A stretch of DNA of 6,195 bases from an uncultured Collinsella sp. (lineage in GTDB: Bacteria > Actinomycetota > Coriobacteriia > Coriobacteriales > Coriobacteriaceae), in contig CABMPS010000119.1 of assembly GCA_902388545.1 (NCBI GenBank), positions 1-6,195 on the forward strand. The letters run 5' to 3'. Every line of letters starts with the position of its first letter. The stretch's first letter is position 1. The position numbers were made by a program, and so were the translations under genes. Under the pieces are notes generated by a model. That model did not search any database and had not been told where the DNA came from. It was given only the letters and a program-made list of their open reading frames with translations. Positions 5,130 through 6,195 of the stretch are shown piece after piece.

Positions 5130-5834
5130 TCAGTCTTCGATTTCGGGGTTAAGAAAGTCGATGTCCTCGTCCTCGGGATGCGCGATGGCCTGTTTAATGG
5201 CAGCCCCGCCCTTAATGGAATAGATGACAGCGGTGAGCATGGAGAAGATGACGCCGCCGTACACAAAGAAGATGCCGAGGGGCACCGAGCTGCCGTTGAG
5301 GCCCGGGAATGCCGTGTACGTGGCAGGCAGCAGATGCCAGCCGTCCACGACGGGGAACCCAAGCAGCATAAGCGAGAAGCCGGTCATGAGCAGCGCCGTG
5401 GCAATCTTGCCGGGAAAGACGACGTCAATAGGACGACGGTGATAATGGCGCACGATGAGCGTGCCGATGCCCAGGTAGATATCGCGGCCGATAATGAGCA
5501 CGCAGACCCAGATGGGAAGCTCGCCGCGGACCACGAGACCCAGCACGCCGGTAAACAGCAGCGCACGGTCACAGATGGGATCCATAACCTTGCCGAGCCA
5601 TGAGACCGTTTTGGTCATGCGGGCAATCTGACCGTCCATCCAGTCGGTGGAGGCCGCGATGGCATAGATGACAATGGCGACGACACGGTTGTTGTCCGTC
5701 ACAAACAGGTACAGGAAGACGAGCGTGAGGATCAGGCGCGTAAAGGTGATGAAATTGGAGATCGTAAAGATCTTATTCGACGGGTAATCGGAAGTGCCGA
5801 TAAGCTCCTTTTTGATCTTCTTCTTGATGCCCAC
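5130..5834 (-). CDS. pgsA: CDP-alcohol phosphatidyltransferase, PgsA-like
   Basis: A 234-residue integral membrane enzyme. The family signature D-x2-D-G-x2-A-R-x8-G-x3-D-x3-D is complete: D64, D67, G68, A71, R72, G81, D85, D89; these Asp residues hold the metal ions and CDP-diacylglycerol. About six hydrophobic segments are visible, near 28-47, 51-65, 93-102, 106-128, 144-160 and 187-207. The first is preceded by a Lys-rich start, and the C-terminus is acidic. The closest role is phosphatidylglycerophosphate synthase (CDP-diacylglycerol plus glycerol-3-phosphate); phosphatidylinositol- or cardiolipin-type specificity cannot be ruled out by eye. I chose GTG 5832-5834 because GGGGGAG lies 4 bases upstream and a good promoter sits at 5871-5899. 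The frame runs on to an ATG at 5958-5960, but that start is upstream of the promoter and would add a non-membrane, unfamily-like 42 residues. It is the first gene of the operon. Confidence 0.88.
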   Translation of the reverse strand: MGIKKKIKKELIGTSDYPSNKIFTISNFITFTRLILTLVFLYLFVTDNNRVVAIVIYAIAASTDWMDGQIARMTKTVSWLGKVMDPICDRALLFTGVLGLVVRGELPIWVCVLIIGRDIYLGIGTLIVRHYHRRPIDVVFPGKIATALLMTGFSLMLLGFPVVDGWHLLPATYTAFPGLNGSSVPLGIFFVYGGVIFSMLTAVIYSIKGGAAIKQAIAHPEDEDIDFLNPEIED

Positions 5835-5838
5835 AGGA

Positions 5839-5845
5839 CTCCCCC
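5839..5845 (-). promoter_or_regulatory. Ribosome binding site deciding the pgsA GTG start
   Basis: On the - strand GGGGGAG (5845-5839) precedes GTG 5834-5832 by 4 bases. Spacing is slightly short but no ATG lies near, and the lysine-rich start of the mature family begins right after it. Confidence 0.6.
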
Positions 5846-5870
5846 GCTGGTAAACGACAAAACTTTCGAT

Positions 5871-5899
5871 ACTATACCCGTTCTGGCGATGTCTATCCA
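5871..5899 (-). promoter_or_regulatory. Promoter of the pgsA-to-nlpC operon
   Basis: On the - strand TGGATA (5899-5894; 4 of 6 to TTGACA) and TATAGT (5876-5871; 5 of 6 to TATAAT) are separated by exactly 17 bases. The predicted start near 5864 gives about 30 bases of leader to the GTG. It is the best housekeeping-type promoter in the pgsA upstream region. Confidence 0.6.
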
Positions 5900-5962
5900 G
5901 CGTAAGCATAGAGAGTCCAGACATATGGAAGATGCTACTGGGTTGTGCGGGATTCTGCATTT

Positions 5963-6019
5963 GTGTACATCAGCCTCCAAATATGACATTTTTCGGCATC
6001 TTTGATGGCTTATGTACAC
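5963..6019. repeat. Spaced inverted repeat GTGTACAT / ATGTACAC
   Basis: GTGTACAT (5963-5970) and ATGTACAC (6012-6019) are exact inverted copies separated by 41 bases, about 49 bp centre to centre. Each arm contains the palindrome TGTACA. They lie roughly 100-150 bases upstream of the predicted pgsA transcription start, so paired operator half-sites are possible; 8-base arms can also arise by chance. Confidence 0.35.
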
Positions 6020-6105
6020 GTTTTGATTCGGTGATTACATCGATCGGGAAAGTTGTTGCCTTAAGCAAATTAATCATGATGTGCGGGTCAAGAAGGGCTA
6101 GCGCC

Positions 6106-6135
6106 AAAAAACCCAACGGCCGTTACGGCTTCGTT
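6106..6135 (-). terminator. Candidate terminator of an unseen upstream - strand transcript
   Basis: On the - strand AACG-AA-GCCG (6135-6126), a TAA loop, and CGGC-CGTT (6122-6115) form an 8-bp stem with a 2-base bulge. GGG and then six T residues (6111-6106) follow. The T tract is good and the stem modest. If real, it separates the pgsA operon from whatever lies right of the window. Confidence 0.45.
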
Positions 6136-6195
6136 AGAAACGCGCCCCACCATGGATGGTGAACCCGAAAGGTAAGGCGCGCGGGCACGGTGGCT

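Larger units (their letters stand above)
5835..6195. other. 361-base region without a defensible gene
   Basis: Besides the pgsA promoter, this stretch holds a spaced inverted repeat (5963-6019), an A/T-rich middle (about 5975-6090), a - strand terminator-like hairpin (6106-6135) and a GC-rich foldable segment to the window edge (6141-6195). Open frames crossing it show no family I recognise. The terminator suggests a - strand gene or RNA ending in or beyond 6136-6195. Two - strand frames stop there (TAA within 6122-6138), either of which could be the tail of such a gene. Confidence 0.6.

Noticed and set aside
5835..5960. 42-residue N-terminal extension of PgsA from ATG 5958-5960
   Set aside because: The best promoter (5871-5899) lies inside it, the nearest GGAGG is 12 bases from the ATG, and the added residues do not look like the family.
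5932..6162. 76-residue + strand frame across the gene-free region
   Set aside because: No ribosome site, no recognisable family, and it crosses the inverted repeat and terminator-like hairpin.
6136..6195. Identification of the edge segment as 5S rRNA, RNase P RNA, a T-box or a cobalamin riboswitch
   Set aside because: Short look-alike strings (GAACCCG, GGTAAG, GGTGGC) occur, but no core signature of any of these RNAs is complete in the visible bases.

Overview
This window looks like a chromosomal segment of a mid-to-high-GC actinobacterium, most likely class Coriobacteriia (Collinsella or a close relative). The main evidence is the run pgsA-like gene, small FHA protein, MerR/FtsR-type regulator. 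This recalls the Mycobacterium tuberculosis order pgsA2 ... garA (Rv1827), Rv1828. DegV and DUF1836 proteins, both common in gut anaerobes, lie beside it. The genus is an inference from remembered protein families; no search was run. Nothing suggests a phage, transposon, CRISPR array or toxin system. This is housekeeping DNA with some interesting regulatory structure.

Layout, left to right. Bases 2-148 are the C-terminal end of a thioredoxin reductase on the + strand, followed by a hairpin terminator (189-231). Next is a DUF1836 protein on the + strand (303-912/914) with a good ribosome binding site. It converges on a DegV-family lipid-binding protein on the - strand (988-1854), and the two share a bidirectional terminator (927-974). 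Bases 1855-2031 hold the degV promoter, a perfect 15-bp inverted repeat and the terminator of the large operon.

The large operon is on the - strand, from about 5864 down to 1969. It runs pgsA-like phosphatidyltransferase (GTG start), FHA protein, MerR/FtsR-type regulator, adenine phosphoribosyltransferase, then a secreted NlpC/P60 cell-wall hydrolase. Gaps are 65, 3, 40 and 32 bases. It starts at a recognisable promoter (5871-5899) and ends at a strong intrinsic terminator (1969-2008). It groups envelope lipid synthesis, phospho-dependent signalling, division-type regulation, purine salvage and peptidoglycan cleavage, so growth-linked expression is a reasonable inference.

Bases 5835-6195 hold no gene I can defend. 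They contain the pgsA promoter, a spaced inverted repeat, a - strand terminator for something beyond the window edge, and a potentially structured element.

The most interesting observation is a matched palindromic element of the same 29-bp geometry in front of both the DUF1836 gene (239-267) and degV (1913-1941). It suggests a small regulon, possibly controlled by the DUF1836 protein itself, which carries a MerR-like helix-turn-helix.
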